From positions 124,001 to 188,000 of the forward strand of contig NZ_CAKLCM010000001.1 in the NCBI RefSeq assembly GCF_921292975.1: DNA of 64,000 nucleotides. The letters are read 5' to 3'. A program made the translations under genes and the position numbers. Shown piece by piece: positions 1 to 9,321 of the stretch. The notes under the pieces were generated by a model. The model did no database searches. It saw only the letters and a program-made list of their open reading frames with translations, and had not been told where the DNA came from. The first letter of the stretch is position 1, and every line of letters begins with the position of its first letter. This stretch comes from Vibrio hippocampi. Its GTDB lineage: Bacteria > Pseudomonadota > Gammaproteobacteria > Enterobacterales > Vibrionaceae.

Positions 1-423
1 GAAGACCCCTTGTTTTTTCCCCTCTGTAAACAAACCATCCACCATTGCGAACATTTTTCGCTCATGCTGCCGTGCTTTTTGGTTGTCTTGCAGTGGGATC
101 GAGTCGTACTGCACTCGAGCTTTCAATGAATCAATGTTAGAGGCGGCAATACACCAAATGTTCAACCACATCGTCCTATATTGCTGTTTCAATGGCTGTT
201 TCGTATCTACGTTTTTTTGAATAGCGTCTGCCATTTGCGACATTACGTAATAGCGAAGCTCTTCTAGTAGATGATCTTTGTCATTGAAGTAACGATAAAT
301 AGTCCCTGTAGCCACCCCCGCTTCTTGAGCGAGTTTCTGCATTGACACACCTTGAATACCAACAGAAGCCACCGTTTTTTTAGTGGCTTCAAGTATTTGT
401 AATCGTTTATCCGTCGTGTTCAT
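1..423 (-). CDS. TetR/AcrR-family transcriptional regulator (3' end cut by window)
   Basis: Reading the minus strand from the ATG at 421-423 gives 141 codons open to the window edge, so the C-terminus is missing. The N-terminus (MNTTDKRLQILEATKKTVAS, then an HTH with GVSMQKLAQEAGVATGTIYR and YFNDKD) is a classic TetR DNA-binding domain at about residues 8-55; the ligand-binding part that follows is variable, as usual. A 26-bp palindrome 24 bp upstream of the start is its likely operator, implying autorepression. TetR genes of this kind often control a neighbouring efflux pump, but any such gene would lie left of this window. The ligand is unknown. Confidence 0.85.
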   Translation of the reverse strand, partial: MNTTDKRLQILEATKKTVASVGIQGVSMQKLAQEAGVATGTIYRYFNDKDHLLEELRYYVMSQMADAIQKNVDTKQPLKQQYRTMWLNIWCIAASNIDSLKARVQYDSIPLQDNQKARQHERKMFAMVDGLFTEGKKQGVF

Positions 424-446
424 TGTTGTCACTAATTAATTACTCA

Positions 447-472
447 ATAATGAATGAACGTTCATTCATTAT
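447..472. promoter_or_regulatory. Perfect 26-bp palindrome, probable TetR operator
   Basis: The sequence is perfectly self-complementary over 26 bp, centred on AACGTT, with direct TGAATGA/TCATTCA arms. It lies just upstream of the TetR start codon. The sequence TGAATGAACGTTCATTCA is of the form bound by AcrR/TetR dimers. Binding by the adjacent regulator is inferred. Confidence 0.75.
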
Positions 473-682
473 AATCGATACATGGTGAGACTACGCAACA
501 TATTTTTATACTTTAATTTTGTCTTAACAGACTAAATTCTGTAGGGCGTCGCCTCTGCTTTGCTGCTTATCAATAAAAATGTTTATGTGAAATAGCCATT
601 GTGAAATAGCAATGTCTGTCGCGTCAGTCTATTATGTGCCCGTTACATTACCTCCGTCATTAAAGTCACGAATGAGCATCTG

Positions 683-2701
683 ATGAAGCTAAATCCACAG
701 CAAGATTCCGCAGTTAAATTTGTCTCTGGTCCCTGTTTAGTACTCGCGGGAGCCGGTTCAGGTAAAACCAGAGTAATCACTAATAAGATAGCCTATTTGG
801 TGCAAAGCTGTGGTTACAAAGCGAGAAATATAGCCGCCGTAACCTTTACCAACAAAGCGGCACGCGAGATGAAAGAGCGTGTGGGCCAGACGTTAAGCAA
901 AGGGGAATCGAAGGGTTTGATGGTATCGACCTTTCATACTCTTGGGCTCAATATCATTCGCAGAGAGTATAAAGCGTTAGGATTGAAAGCCGGCTTTTCT
1001 CTGTTTGATGACCAAGATCAGATGGCATTACTCAAAGAGCTAACAGAGAAACAGATCGACGGTGATAAAGACTTGCTGCGCATGTTGCTGTCGAGTATTT
1101 CTAATTGGAAGAATGACATGCTGTCCCCGCAACAAGTAAAGGGGATCGCCCGTTCTGAGCAAGAGCAGCTGTTTGCTTTTTGTTATGAAATGTATCAGGG
1201 GCAGATGAAAGCTTACAACGCATTAGACTTTGATGATCTGATTGCGTTACCGGTATTACTGCTGAAAACGGACCAAGAAGTTCGCCAGCGTTGGCAAAAG
1301 CGCATTCAATACCTGTTAGTGGATGAGTACCAAGACACTAACACTAGCCAATATGAATTGGTGAAACTGCTGGTCGGTGAGCGTTCACGCTTTACCGTCG
1401 TCGGTGATGACGATCAATCAATCTACTCATGGCGTGGCGCAAAACCTCAAAACTTGGTGCTGCTTAATCAAGACTTTCCAGCGCTTAAGGTGGTTAAGCT
1501 AGAGCAGAACTACCGCTCTACTTCTCGTATCTTGAGAGCCGCTAATATTCTCATCGCCAACAACCCTCATGTCTTTGAAAAATCGCTGTTCTCTGAACTG
1601 CCTGATGGTGAGAAGTTAAAAGTGCTGCGTGCCAAAGACGAAGATCATGAAGCTGAGCGAATCACGGGGGAATTGATTGCGCATCGTTTCGTCAACGGCA
1701 CGCAATATCGTGATTATGCGGTGTTATATAGAGGCAACCACCAATCGAGGTTAATCGAGAAGGCTCTGATGCAAAACCGAGTCCCTTACAAGATCTCTGG
1801 TGGTACCTCATTTTTCGCTAGAGCGGAGATCAAAGACATCATGGCTTACTTGCGGGTTTTGGTGAATCCAGACGATGACAATGCTTTTTTACGTATCGTT
1901 AATACTCCACGACGTGAGATTGGTCCTGTCACACTTGAGAAGTTAGGCACCTACGCCAATATGCGCGGCAAGAGCTTATTTGAAGCGAGCTTTGAGTTAG
2001 GCTTGGAGCAGCACTTGTCAGGACGTGGCTTGGAGAACCTGAGACGTTTCACGCAGTGGATTGTTGCGATTGCTGATAATGCAGAGCGGGGTAACACCGT
2101 AGACGCGGTGCGCGCTCTGGTTCGAGATATTAACTACGAGGACTGGTTGTACGAGACGTCATCGAGTGGCAAAGCTGCAGAGATGCGCATGAAAAATGTC
2201 TCTGATCTCTATTCATGGATTGTTGCTGATTTAGAGGGCGACAACTATGACAAGGAAGAGAAAACGCTAAAAGAGGTGGTTCAGCGCCTAACACTGCGAG
2301 ACATGATGGAGCGCGGTGAAGAGAATGATGATAGTGATGCAGTTCAATTGATGACACTGCATGCCTCTAAAGGCTTGGAGTTTCCGTATGTGTATTTAAT
2401 GGGGACGGAAGAGGGCATATTGCCCCATCAAACAAGTATTGATGAAGATAATGTAGAAGAAGAACGTCGTTTAATGTACGTAGGCATCACTCGTGCGCAG
2501 AAAGAGTTGACCTTTACTATGTGCAAAGAGAGGCGTCAGTACGGCGAACTCATTAAGCCACAACAGAGTCGCTTTCTGGATGAGCTGCCTCATGAAGATG
2601 TTGAGTGGGAGATGGTGAAAAAGCCAGTTTCGCAAGAAGAGCGGATGGAGAAAGGTCAGGCGCATATTGCGAATATCCGCGCTATGTTTAACAAAAAATA
2701 A
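683..2701 (+). CDS. rep: ATP-dependent DNA helicase Rep
   Basis: UvrD/Rep-type superfamily 1A helicase, 672 aa, the usual Rep length. It moves 3' to 5' on single-stranded DNA and clears proteins ahead of the replisome. Walker A GAGSGKT is at residues 23-29; the Walker B region reads LVDEYQDTN, followed by [15 protein letters not shown] (motif III), QNYRST (motif IV), and [14 protein letters not shown] and [10 protein letters not shown] near the C-terminus (motifs V and VI). It starts [20 protein letters not shown] like other Rep proteins rather than UvrD. The gene stands alone and is followed by a hairpin terminator. Confidence 0.96.
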   Translation: MKLNPQQDSAVKFVSGPCLVLAGAGSGKTRVITNKIAYLVQSCGYKARNIAAVTFTNKAAREMKERVGQTLSKGESKGLMVSTFHTLGLNIIRREYKALGLKAGFSLFDDQDQMALLKELTEKQIDGDKDLLRMLLSSISNWKNDMLSPQQVKGIARSEQEQLFAFCYEMYQGQMKAYNALDFDDLIALPVLLLKTDQEVRQRWQKRIQYLLVDEYQDTNTSQYELVKLLVGERSRFTVVGDDDQSIYSWRGAKPQNLVLLNQDFPALKVVKLEQNYRSTSRILRAANILIANNPHVFEKSLFSELPDGEKLKVLRAKDEDHEAERITGELIAHRFVNGTQYRDYAVLYRGNHQSRLIEKALMQNRVPYKISGGTSFFARAEIKDIMAYLRVLVNPDDDNAFLRIVNTPRREIGPVTLEKLGTYANMRGKSLFEASFELGLEQHLSGRGLENLRRFTQWIVAIADNAERGNTVDAVRALVRDINYEDWLYETSSSGKAAEMRMKNVSDLYSWIVADLEGDNYDKEEKTLKEVVQRLTLRDMMERGEENDDSDAVQLMTLHASKGLEFPYVYLMGTEEGILPHQTSIDEDNVEEERRLMYVGITRAQKELTFTMCKERRQYGELIKPQQSRFLDELPHEDVEWEMVKKPVSQEERMEKGQAHIANIRAMFNKK

Positions 2702-2756
2702 ATGCTTGATAAAAAGTAGACGTTTGATCAATAGATACTTGATCACAGGTGACAGC

Positions 2757-2780
2757 AAGGGCAGACGTATCTGCCCTTTT
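2757..2780 (+). terminator. Rho-independent terminator of rep
   Basis: A 9-bp stem AAGGGCAGA/TCTGCCCTT with loop CGTA is followed by a short T run. It lies between rep and the convergent cytochrome gene. Confidence 0.8.
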
Positions 2781-2805
2781 ATGGTTGCTAAGGTAAGACT
2801 TAGAA

Positions 2806-3219
2806 TTACAGGTCGGCGATCATATGCTCAATCGCAGCGACGATCTCATCATCAGAACAGTCCATACAAGAGCCTTTCGCTGGCATTGCATTAAAACCGT
2901 TGATGGCGTGATCGGTTAGAACATCTTTACCTTTTGCAATACGCGGAGCCCAAGCCGCCGCATCACCAGTTTTTGGTGCTCCACTAATGCCGGTTGAGTG
3001 ACAGGCGGTACAAAAGGTGTTGTAAACCGTGGCACCATCACGAGGACCGCTAGGCTCTTCAACCACAGGCTCGCTACCAGTTAGGTAGACGTTCCCGACG
3101 GGTTTAATGCGTTCAGCGATGGCATCATATTCTTTTTGGCTTAAATCAGCAGCGATTGAAGCGCTTGAAAACGTTAATACTGCAAATAGAGCAGCTAATG
3201 TTCGACGAGACATATCCAT
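2806..3219 (-). CDS. Cytochrome c5 family periplasmic monohaem cytochrome
   Basis: Small secreted c-type cytochrome of about 137 aa. After a signal peptide (hydrophobic LAALFAVLTFSSASIAA) the mature protein carries one haem-attachment motif CTACHS and, near the C-terminus, MPAKGSCMDC. The methionine is the likely distal haem ligand and the two cysteines are typical of cytochrome c5. It should shuttle electrons in the periplasm. An upstream in-frame ATG at 3241-3243 exists, but the ATG at 3217-3219 (or 3211-3213) follows the purine-rich AAAGTGAG and places the signal peptide at the N-terminus. Convergent with rep. Confidence 0.9.
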   Translation of the reverse strand: MDMSRRTLAALFAVLTFSSASIAADLSQKEYDAIAERIKPVGNVYLTGSEPVVEEPSGPRDGATVYNTFCTACHSTGISGAPKTGDAAAWAPRIAKGKDVLTDHAINGFNAMPAKGSCMDCSDDEIVAAIEHMIADL

Positions 3220-3465
3220 TAAACTCACTTTACTATCCAACAAGGTAGCAAGTCTGTGCTTGCATTTGATTTGTACGATTTTATTCTGCTTGTTGATTCA
3301 ACAACTGTTAAATCAATGTAAATGTTGCGTGATTATATCCTGTTAAGTTGTTGCAATAAACAACAAGTTTTGTGCGACTGGGCATGAATCACAACTAAAC
3401 TTTGTGGATTTGGCGCTTTGAGTGTTGAAAAAGACAACAATCAATAAAAAAAGTTGAAAAAACAC

Positions 3466-3494
3466 TTTACGACCTAGTGTGATATACGTATTAT
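3466..3494 (+). promoter_or_regulatory. Promoter of the tRNA cluster
   Basis: A -35 element TTTACG (3466-3471), a 17-bp spacer and a -10 element TATTAT (3489-3494) lie about 20 bp before the first tRNA, with a GC-containing discriminator (CCACTCCGCC), as expected for a stringently controlled stable-RNA promoter. Confidence 0.65.
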
Positions 3495-3515
3495 TCCACT
3501 CCGCCGATAGGGCAT

Positions 3516-3592
<77 letters not shown>

Positions 3593-3621
3593 TCCGGATA
3601 AAATATTGGCAAAATATAATG

Positions 3622-3697
3622 GTGGCTATAGCTCAGTTGGTAGAGCCCTGGATTGTGATTCCGGTGGTCGCGAGTTCGAATCTCGTTAGCCACCCCA
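3622..3697 (+). tRNA. tRNA-His(GTG), copy 1
   Basis: Acceptor GTGGCTA/TAGCCAC, anticodon GTG (GGATTGTGATTCC) and encoded CCA. The preceding G at 3621 is the G-1 identity base that pairs with C73. Confidence 0.96.
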
Positions 3698-3765
3698 TTA
3701 TTTCGGTGACTTCGGTTTCCTGTTTTGATTTAATCGAAACGAAAGCGTTCTGAAAAGAACATTGT

Positions 3766-3842
<77 letters not shown>

Positions 3843-3886
3843 CTATTTCAGTTATCGTTGTGAACGGTAACAAAACAAAATTTGTG

Positions 3887-3962
3887 GTGGCTATAGCTCA
3901 GTTGGTAGAGCCCTGGATTGTGATTCCGGTGGTCGCGAGTTCGAATCTCGTTAGCCACCCCA
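3887..3962 (+). tRNA. tRNA-His(GTG), copy 2
   Basis: Identical over the mature region to copy 1, with G-1 at 3886. The His-Pro pair looks tandemly duplicated. Confidence 0.96.
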
Positions 3963-4018
3963 TTTATTTTGGTAGTAAGTTACTTCCTTTTACGAAAATA
4001 TTCGTAATAAAACATCGT

Positions 4019-4092
4019 CGGTGAATAGCGCAGCTTGGTAGCGCATCCCGATGTTAGGAATAGCGGGACCAGAGGCGACCCTCTTACGATGC
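4019..4092 (+). pseudogene. Chimeric/degenerate tRNA-Pro
   Basis: The first 29 nt (4019-4047: acceptor 5' strand, D-arm and the first bases beyond it) are identical to the intact tRNA-Pro genes. After that only fragments remain: GGGACCAGAG (4065-4074) from the anticodon arm and CCCTCTT (4079-4085) from the T-arm. There is no 3' acceptor strand, no TTCGAAT and no CCA. The remainder can form other hairpins (TCCCG/CGGGA and AGAGG-CGAC-CCTCT), closed by GCATC/GATGC. It lies between His copy 2 and Pro copy 2, so it would be carried in the same precursor. It cannot act as a normal tRNA. Confidence 0.8.
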
Positions 4093-4115
4093 ACTCCTAG
4101 TAAAAAACAGAATTT

Positions 4116-4192
<77 letters not shown>

Positions 4193-4200
4193 CTATTGAA

Positions 4201-4227
4201 AGCCTCGTCTTAGGACGAGGCTTTTTT
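4201..4227 (+). terminator. Terminator of the tRNA cluster
   Basis: Nine-bp stem AGCCTCGTC/GACGAGGCT with loop TTAG, then a run of six T. Confidence 0.92.
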
Positions 4228-4762
4228 CGTATCGGGCTTCTCTATTCTTTCCTGCTCACTATTTCTCTATTCAAGACAGACATGCCATTGAAATTGTCTT
4301 GTCCTTATATCTACTTTTATCAGCGATTTTTACCTTGCGAACACGATATTTTATTAAATCGGTCAAGGTGAATAATGTTGCTATCGCGATATCGAATCTA
4401 TCTGGGTTTTTATGTTGATTGACTGGTCTATTTTGGCTTTTAATTTTGCTATTTTTGTATTTATGTAGGTTAATAATTTGAAATTGATTTTAATTATATG
4501 GATATATTTCAATTCTGTTAATTTCAATCTGTGAATAATTATTCCAAACTAAAAAGTTGAATATTTTGGCGATATCGCGATTGTTGGTTTTTTGTTGCTG
4601 GGTTTTTCGCGTGCTTTAAATTATTTTGAATGAACTTTGCACAGTTTTTGATAACGATTAATTTTGTGTTTATGCATACATATTCGTTGAAACTGCTTTT
4701 TATTATCTTTTTTGCCAGTTTTTATCCTATTCTTGTTGCTTTTTTGTAAGATCTTTGCCAAA
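4228..4762. promoter_or_regulatory. AT-rich region with two inverted 12-bp sites upstream of the ABC transporter operon
   Basis: No gene is visible in this very AT-rich stretch. It contains CGATATCGCGAT twice, once on the minus strand (4383-4394) and once on the plus strand (4570-4581). The nested palindromes TATCGCGATA (4382-4391) and GCGATATCGC (4569-4578) overlap them. The sites are about 175 bp apart and upstream of the operon promoter, so they are plausible operators for an unknown regulator, possibly with looping. Confidence 0.45.
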
Positions 4763-4791
4763 TTGATGCACTTGCAAATAGTCAGCATAAT
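4763..4791 (+). promoter_or_regulatory. Candidate sigma-70 promoter of the ABC operon
   Basis: TTGATG (4763-4768), 17-bp spacer, CATAAT (4786-4791). This would give a leader of roughly 60 nt before the ATPase start at 4861. Confidence 0.5.
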
Positions 4792-4860
4792 ACTCTGACT
4801 ATGAATGGATTCAATTTTTCAGACAGGGCAGGAAGCTGCCGGAGCAGTAGAGGTCTGGTA

Positions 4861-6579
4861 ATGTCATTATTAGAAGTCAAAAATCTTCGTATCGAATACC
4901 CATCTCGCCACGGTGTGCACGCTGCGGTAAAGAGCTTGTCGTTCAGCATTGAGCGCGGTGAAATCGTTGGTGTTGTGGGTGAATCAGGGGCGGGCAAGTC
5001 GACTGTCGGCAACGGCGTCAGTGATTTACTGTCACCTCCGGGCACAATTGCGGCTGGTGAAGTCTTTCTTGATGGTGAGAAAATCTCTGGGTTATCGCCA
5101 GAAGCGATGCGTAAAGTGCGTGGCTCAAAAATCGGTTTTATCTTTCAAGATCCGATGACCTCTCTTAACCCTCTTTTTACTGTTGAACAGCAGTTGAAAG
5201 AGACCATTCATGCCAATATGAAGGTCAGTGATGAGCAAGCTTATGAGCGTGCTCTTCATCTTATGAATCAAGTGGGCATCCCACAACCTGAGAACCGTCT
5301 CAAACAGTATCCTCATCAATTTTCTGGTGGCATGCGTCAGCGTGTGGTTATTGCGATCGCCCTTGCGGGTGAACCTGATCTTATTATCGCTGATGAACCG
5401 ACCACGGCACTGGATGTTTCAATTCAAGATCAGATTCTAGGATTGATTCGCGAATTGTGCGTTAAGAATAACGTGGGTTGTATGCTGGTAACGCACGATA
5501 TGGGAGTTGTCTCCAATGTTACTGACCGTGTGGCGGTAATGTATCGTGGTGACTTGGTTGAGTTTGGTCCAACGGCAAAAGTGTTGGGTGAACCTGATCA
5601 TCCGTATACACGTAGCTTAATTTCTGCCGTTCCTCGCTCTGATATGAAGCTAGACCGATTCCCGTTGGTGAGTTATATCGAAGAAGCGCAAGAAATGGCA
5701 CCTCTCGATGTCAAAAATCACTGGTTAGGTCAAAGCCAAGATCATCGTACTTATACCGGTCCTCTGCTAAACGTTGAAAATGTGAATCTACGTTTTGTGA
5801 CCAAAGATTCATTGTTTGAAAGTCGTCGTGAGTACGTTCAAGCATCTAATGATGTCAGCTTCCAAGTTCACGAAGGCGAAACCTTTGGTTTGGTGGGTGA
5901 GTCGGGTTCCGGTAAATCAACAATCGCTCGTGTGATTGCGGGTCTCTATGCACCAAACTCAGGCAAAGTCACCTTTGAGGGGATTGATCTGACCGCATTG
6001 AAGTCAGAAAAAGAGCGCCGTCCAATGCGTCGTCAGATGCAGATGGTGTTCCAAAACCCTTATACCTCGATGAACCCTCGTATGAAAATTTACGATATTA
6101 TCGCGGAGCCGATTCGTTTTCATAAGCTGACGGCAAACGAGAGTGAAACAAAAAGGATTGTTGAGGACCTGCTAGAACACGTTGGTTTGGGCAAAATGGC
6201 GGGCGTGAAATATCCCCATGAGTTTTCTGGTGGTCAGCGTCAACGTATCTCGATTGCGCGCGCACTGGCAACAAGACCACGACTACTGATTTGTGATGAA
6301 CCAACATCGGCTCTGGATGTATCGGTTCAGGCACAAATCTTGAATCTACTCAAAGACCTACAACAAGAGTTGAATCTTACCATGCTGTTTATCAGTCACG
6401 ATTTACCTGTTATTAGACAGATGTGTGACCGAGTGGGTGTAATGCAGATGGGCACGCTATTAGAAGTCGCGCCGACTGAGCAGTTATTTACTGACCCGCA
6501 GCATGAGTACAGCAAACAACTGATTTCTTTAATGCCAGAATTTACTGGTTTAAGGGAAGATGTAGTAAACATGGCGTAA
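4861..6579 (+). CDS. Peptide/opine-type ABC transporter, two fused ATPase domains
   Basis: Cytoplasmic motor of a dipeptide/oligopeptide-family importer. It is a DppD-DppF-like fusion of 572 aa. The first nucleotide-binding domain has Walker A VGESGAGKST, signature FSGGMRQR and Walker B LIIADEPT; the second has VGESGSGKST, FSGGQRQR and LLICDEPT. Each domain is followed by the ISAVPR/LISLMPE tail typical of peptide ATPases. The reading frame extends 20 codons upstream, but the ATG at 4861 follows GAGGTCTGG and begins MSLLEVKNLRIEYPS, the usual N-terminus. It is the first gene of a four-gene operon with the binding protein and two permeases. The substrate cannot be told from sequence. Confidence 0.93.
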   Translation: MSLLEVKNLRIEYPSRHGVHAAVKSLSFSIERGEIVGVVGESGAGKSTVGNGVSDLLSPPGTIAAGEVFLDGEKISGLSPEAMRKVRGSKIGFIFQDPMTSLNPLFTVEQQLKETIHANMKVSDEQAYERALHLMNQVGIPQPENRLKQYPHQFSGGMRQRVVIAIALAGEPDLIIADEPTTALDVSIQDQILGLIRELCVKNNVGCMLVTHDMGVVSNVTDRVAVMYRGDLVEFGPTAKVLGEPDHPYTRSLISAVPRSDMKLDRFPLVSYIEEAQEMAPLDVKNHWLGQSQDHRTYTGPLLNVENVNLRFVTKDSLFESRREYVQASNDVSFQVHEGETFGLVGESGSGKSTIARVIAGLYAPNSGKVTFEGIDLTALKSEKERRPMRRQMQMVFQNPYTSMNPRMKIYDIIAEPIRFHKLTANESETKRIVEDLLEHVGLGKMAGVKYPHEFSGGQRQRISIARALATRPRLLICDEPTSALDVSVQAQILNLLKDLQQELNLTMLFISHDLPVIRQMCDRVGVMQMGTLLEVAPTEQLFTDPQHEYSKQLISLMPEFTGLREDVVNMA

Positions 6580-6660
6580 GCCATCCTTCCCATCAGGGAT
6601 ACGATAACAGAAGCAAACACAACAAGGGACCTAGATCCCGGCATGAAGGAGTTATGCAAA

Positions 6661-8214
6661 ATGAAATCCATGAAAAGTAAATTGACTGTAGCTTTAATGG
6701 CTGCAGGCTTAAGCTTTAGTGCAGCAGCGGCAGACATCACCGTTGCTTATGACGCCGATCCAGTAACACTTGATCCGCATGAGCAGCTATCCGGTGGTGT
6801 TCTTCAGCTGTCTCACATGGTGTTTGATCCACTTGTTCGTTTTACTCAAGAGATGAAGTTTGAGCCTCGTCTAGCGGAGTCTTGGGAGCGTGTTGATAAC
6901 GAAACTATGCGTTTCAGCCTACGCAAAGGCGTTAAGTTCCACTCAGGTAACGAGCTAACTTCAGATGACGTAGTATGGACATTTGCTCGTCTTAAAGAGT
7001 CTCCAGACTTTAAAGGTATTTTCGCACCGCTAGTTTCTCTAACTAAAGTTGATGACTACACGTTTGAAATTAAAACAGACGGTACTTATCCACTTATCGA
7101 GAACGTGGCGACTTATATCTTCCCAATGGATAGCAAGTTCTACTCTGGCACAACTGCAGACGGTAAAGATAAAGGTGAGATCGTTAAGCACGGTAACTCA
7201 TTTGCATCAACAAACGTTTCAGGTACGGGTCCATTTATCGTTAAATCTCGCGAGCAAGGCATCAAAATGGAATTTGAGCGTTTTGCAGACTACTGGGATA
7301 AAGAATCTAAAGGTAACGTTGATAACCTGACTCTAGTGCCAATCAAAGAAGCTGCTACTCGTGTAGCTGCGCTACTTTCTGGTGACGTGGATATGATTGC
7401 GCCTGTTTCTCCAAACGACTACAAGCGTGTAGATAGTGCGAAGAACATCAATCTGTACACTATGCCGGGTACTCGTGTTATCACGTTCCAGATGAACCAA
7501 AATAGCAACGAAGCACTGAAAGATGTTCGTGTTCGTCAGGCGATCACTTATGCAATCAACAACGAAGGTATTGCTAAGAAGATCATGAAAGGCGCTGCGA
7601 CTCCAGCATCTCAACAGAGCCCTGTAGGTTACGCGGGTTACAATGCAGACCTAAAACCTCGCTACGATCTTAACAAAGCAAAAGAGCTGATGAAAGAAGC
7701 GGGTTACGAGAACGGCTTCACGCTAACAATGATGGCTCCAAACAACCGTTATGTTAACGATGACAAGATCGCTCAAGCGGCATCAGCAATGCTATCTAAG
7801 ATCGGCATCAAGGTTGATCTAAAAACAATGCCTAAAGCGCAATACTGGCCTGAGTTTGATAAGTGTGCAGCAGACATGATGATGATTGGTTGGCACCCAG
7901 ATACAGAAGATTCAGCAAACTTCTCTGAGTTCCTAACAATGACTCGTAACTCTGACACGGGTCGTGGTCAATACAACTGTGGTTACTACTCAAACGCAGA
8001 AGTAGACAAACTAGTTGAAGCGTCTAACAGCGAAACCGATCTGGTTAAGCGTAGCGAGATGCTAAAACAGGTTGAAGCAACACTGTACAACGAAGCGGCA
8101 TTTGTTCCTCTTCACTGGCAAGATCCATCATGGGCAGCGAAGTCTACTCTAGAGATCAAACCAATCATCAATGGTATGAACTTCCCATACTTTGGTGATC
8201 TAGTCGTTAAGTAA
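6661..8214 (+). CDS. ABC transporter periplasmic substrate-binding protein (SBP_bac_5 family)
   Basis: Binding protein of about 517 aa in the DppA/OppA family; it captures a peptide or similar ligand in the periplasm. A strong site AAGGAG nine bases before the ATG at 6661 decides the start over the in-frame ATG at 6643. The signal peptide MKSMKSKLTVALMAAGLSFS ends at an AAA-A site. The mature protein has the family's early LDPHEQLSGG and FEPRLAESWE segments, and a late YNEAAFVPLHW. It lies second in the operon, between the ATPase and the permeases, and is followed by a strong hairpin that probably raises its expression over the membrane genes. Confidence 0.93.
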   Translation: MKSMKSKLTVALMAAGLSFSAAAADITVAYDADPVTLDPHEQLSGGVLQLSHMVFDPLVRFTQEMKFEPRLAESWERVDNETMRFSLRKGVKFHSGNELTSDDVVWTFARLKESPDFKGIFAPLVSLTKVDDYTFEIKTDGTYPLIENVATYIFPMDSKFYSGTTADGKDKGEIVKHGNSFASTNVSGTGPFIVKSREQGIKMEFERFADYWDKESKGNVDNLTLVPIKEAATRVAALLSGDVDMIAPVSPNDYKRVDSAKNINLYTMPGTRVITFQMNQNSNEALKDVRVRQAITYAINNEGIAKKIMKGAATPASQQSPVGYAGYNADLKPRYDLNKAKELMKEAGYENGFTLTMMAPNNRYVNDDKIAQAASAMLSKIGIKVDLKTMPKAQYWPEFDKCAADMMMIGWHPDTEDSANFSEFLTMTRNSDTGRGQYNCGYYSNAEVDKLVEASNSETDLVKRSEMLKQVEATLYNEAAFVPLHWQDPSWAAKSTLEIKPIINGMNFPYFGDLVVK

Positions 8215-8250
8215 TTAAACCTTAACCACTTTATTAGTAACACAAAGAGA

Positions 8251-8288
8251 AACGCTCAGCCTAGCAAAGCCTAGCTGAGCGTTATTTT
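8251..8288 (+). terminator. Intra-operon hairpin after the binding protein gene
   Basis: Stem AACGCTCAG/CTGAGCGTT extended by CTAG/CTAG, then ATTTT. It lies between the binding protein and the first permease, where partial terminators or 3'-end stabilisers are common. Confidence 0.7.
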
Positions 8289-8341
8289 AAATCCCAGTAA
8301 CAAGCAATTGTTAACGGTAATGGATAGTTAAGGGGCAAGGA

Positions 8342-9319
8342 ATGTTTTCGTTTCTGGTCAAGCGCCTGTTTCAGGCACTGATAGTGATGTTTGTGATCAG
8401 TTTAGTGGCGTTTGCCATTCAGGATAACCTGGGTGACCCGTTGCGTGAGCTTGTAGGTCAGTCGGTTTCGGAAGCAGAGCGACAAGCAATGCGTGAGGAA
8501 ATGGGCCTCAACGATCCTTTCATTACTAAATATTCACGTTTTCTTGGCAATGCAGTTCAAGGAGACTTAGGGAATTCATACACTTTTAAGCGCCCTGCGG
8601 TAGAAGTGATTTTGAGTAAATTAGTGGCGACAATGGAACTTGTGTTCGGTGCGACACTGATCATCATCGGTTGTTCTATTCCTCTTGGGGTGTACTCTGC
8701 GATTAACCCGAAGAGCTTTTTCACTAAATGTATTATGGCGGGAAGTAGTATCGGTATTTCGATTCCGGTTTTCTTAACCGCGATTATGTTGATGTACGTG
8801 TTCTCGATTGAGTTAGGCTGGTTACCTTCCTACGGCAGAGGGGAGACTGCGAACCTACTTGGATGGGATTCCGGCTTCTTTACCTTAGATGGATTGGCGC
8901 ACTTGGTGCTGCCATGTATTGCGTTGGCTTCGATCATGTTGCCGCTATTTATCCGTTTGGTTCGTTCTGAGATGCTTGAAGTGCTGAGTTCAGAATACAT
9001 TAAGTTTGCCAAAGCAAAGGGTCTACCTCTGACTAAAATCTACTATCAACATGCATTAAAAAACACCATGTTGCCGGTACTAACCGTCGGTGGTGTACAG
9101 ATTGGTACTATGGTTGCGTACACAATTTTGACTGAAACGGTTTTCCAGTGGCCAGGTACAGGGTTCCTTTTCCTAGAAGCGATTAACCGCGTCGATACCC
9201 CACTGATCACAGCCTACGTTATTTTCGTTGGTCTTATTTTCGTGGTGACGAACACAATTGTCGACTTACTGTATGGAATCATCAACCCAACAGTAAACCT
9301 AACAGGTAAAGGTGCATAA
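8342..9319 (+). CDS. ABC transporter permease (DppB-like)
   Basis: Inner-membrane permease, 325 aa, with the family N-terminus (MFSFLVKRLFQALIVMFVIS) and about six membrane segments. The EAA loop that contacts the ATPase is visible as EYIKFAKAKGLPLTKIYYQH followed by ALKNTMLPVLT. The start has a good upstream site (AAGGGGCAAGG). It pairs with the next gene, only two bases downstream, to form the heterodimeric channel of the importer. Confidence 0.93.
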   Translation: MFSFLVKRLFQALIVMFVISLVAFAIQDNLGDPLRELVGQSVSEAERQAMREEMGLNDPFITKYSRFLGNAVQGDLGNSYTFKRPAVEVILSKLVATMELVFGATLIIIGCSIPLGVYSAINPKSFFTKCIMAGSSIGISIPVFLTAIMLMYVFSIELGWLPSYGRGETANLLGWDSGFFTLDGLAHLVLPCIALASIMLPLFIRLVRSEMLEVLSSEYIKFAKAKGLPLTKIYYQHALKNTMLPVLTVGGVQIGTMVAYTILTETVFQWPGTGFLFLEAINRVDTPLITAYVIFVGLIFVVTNTIVDLLYGIINPTVNLTGKGA

Positions 9320-9321
9320 TA

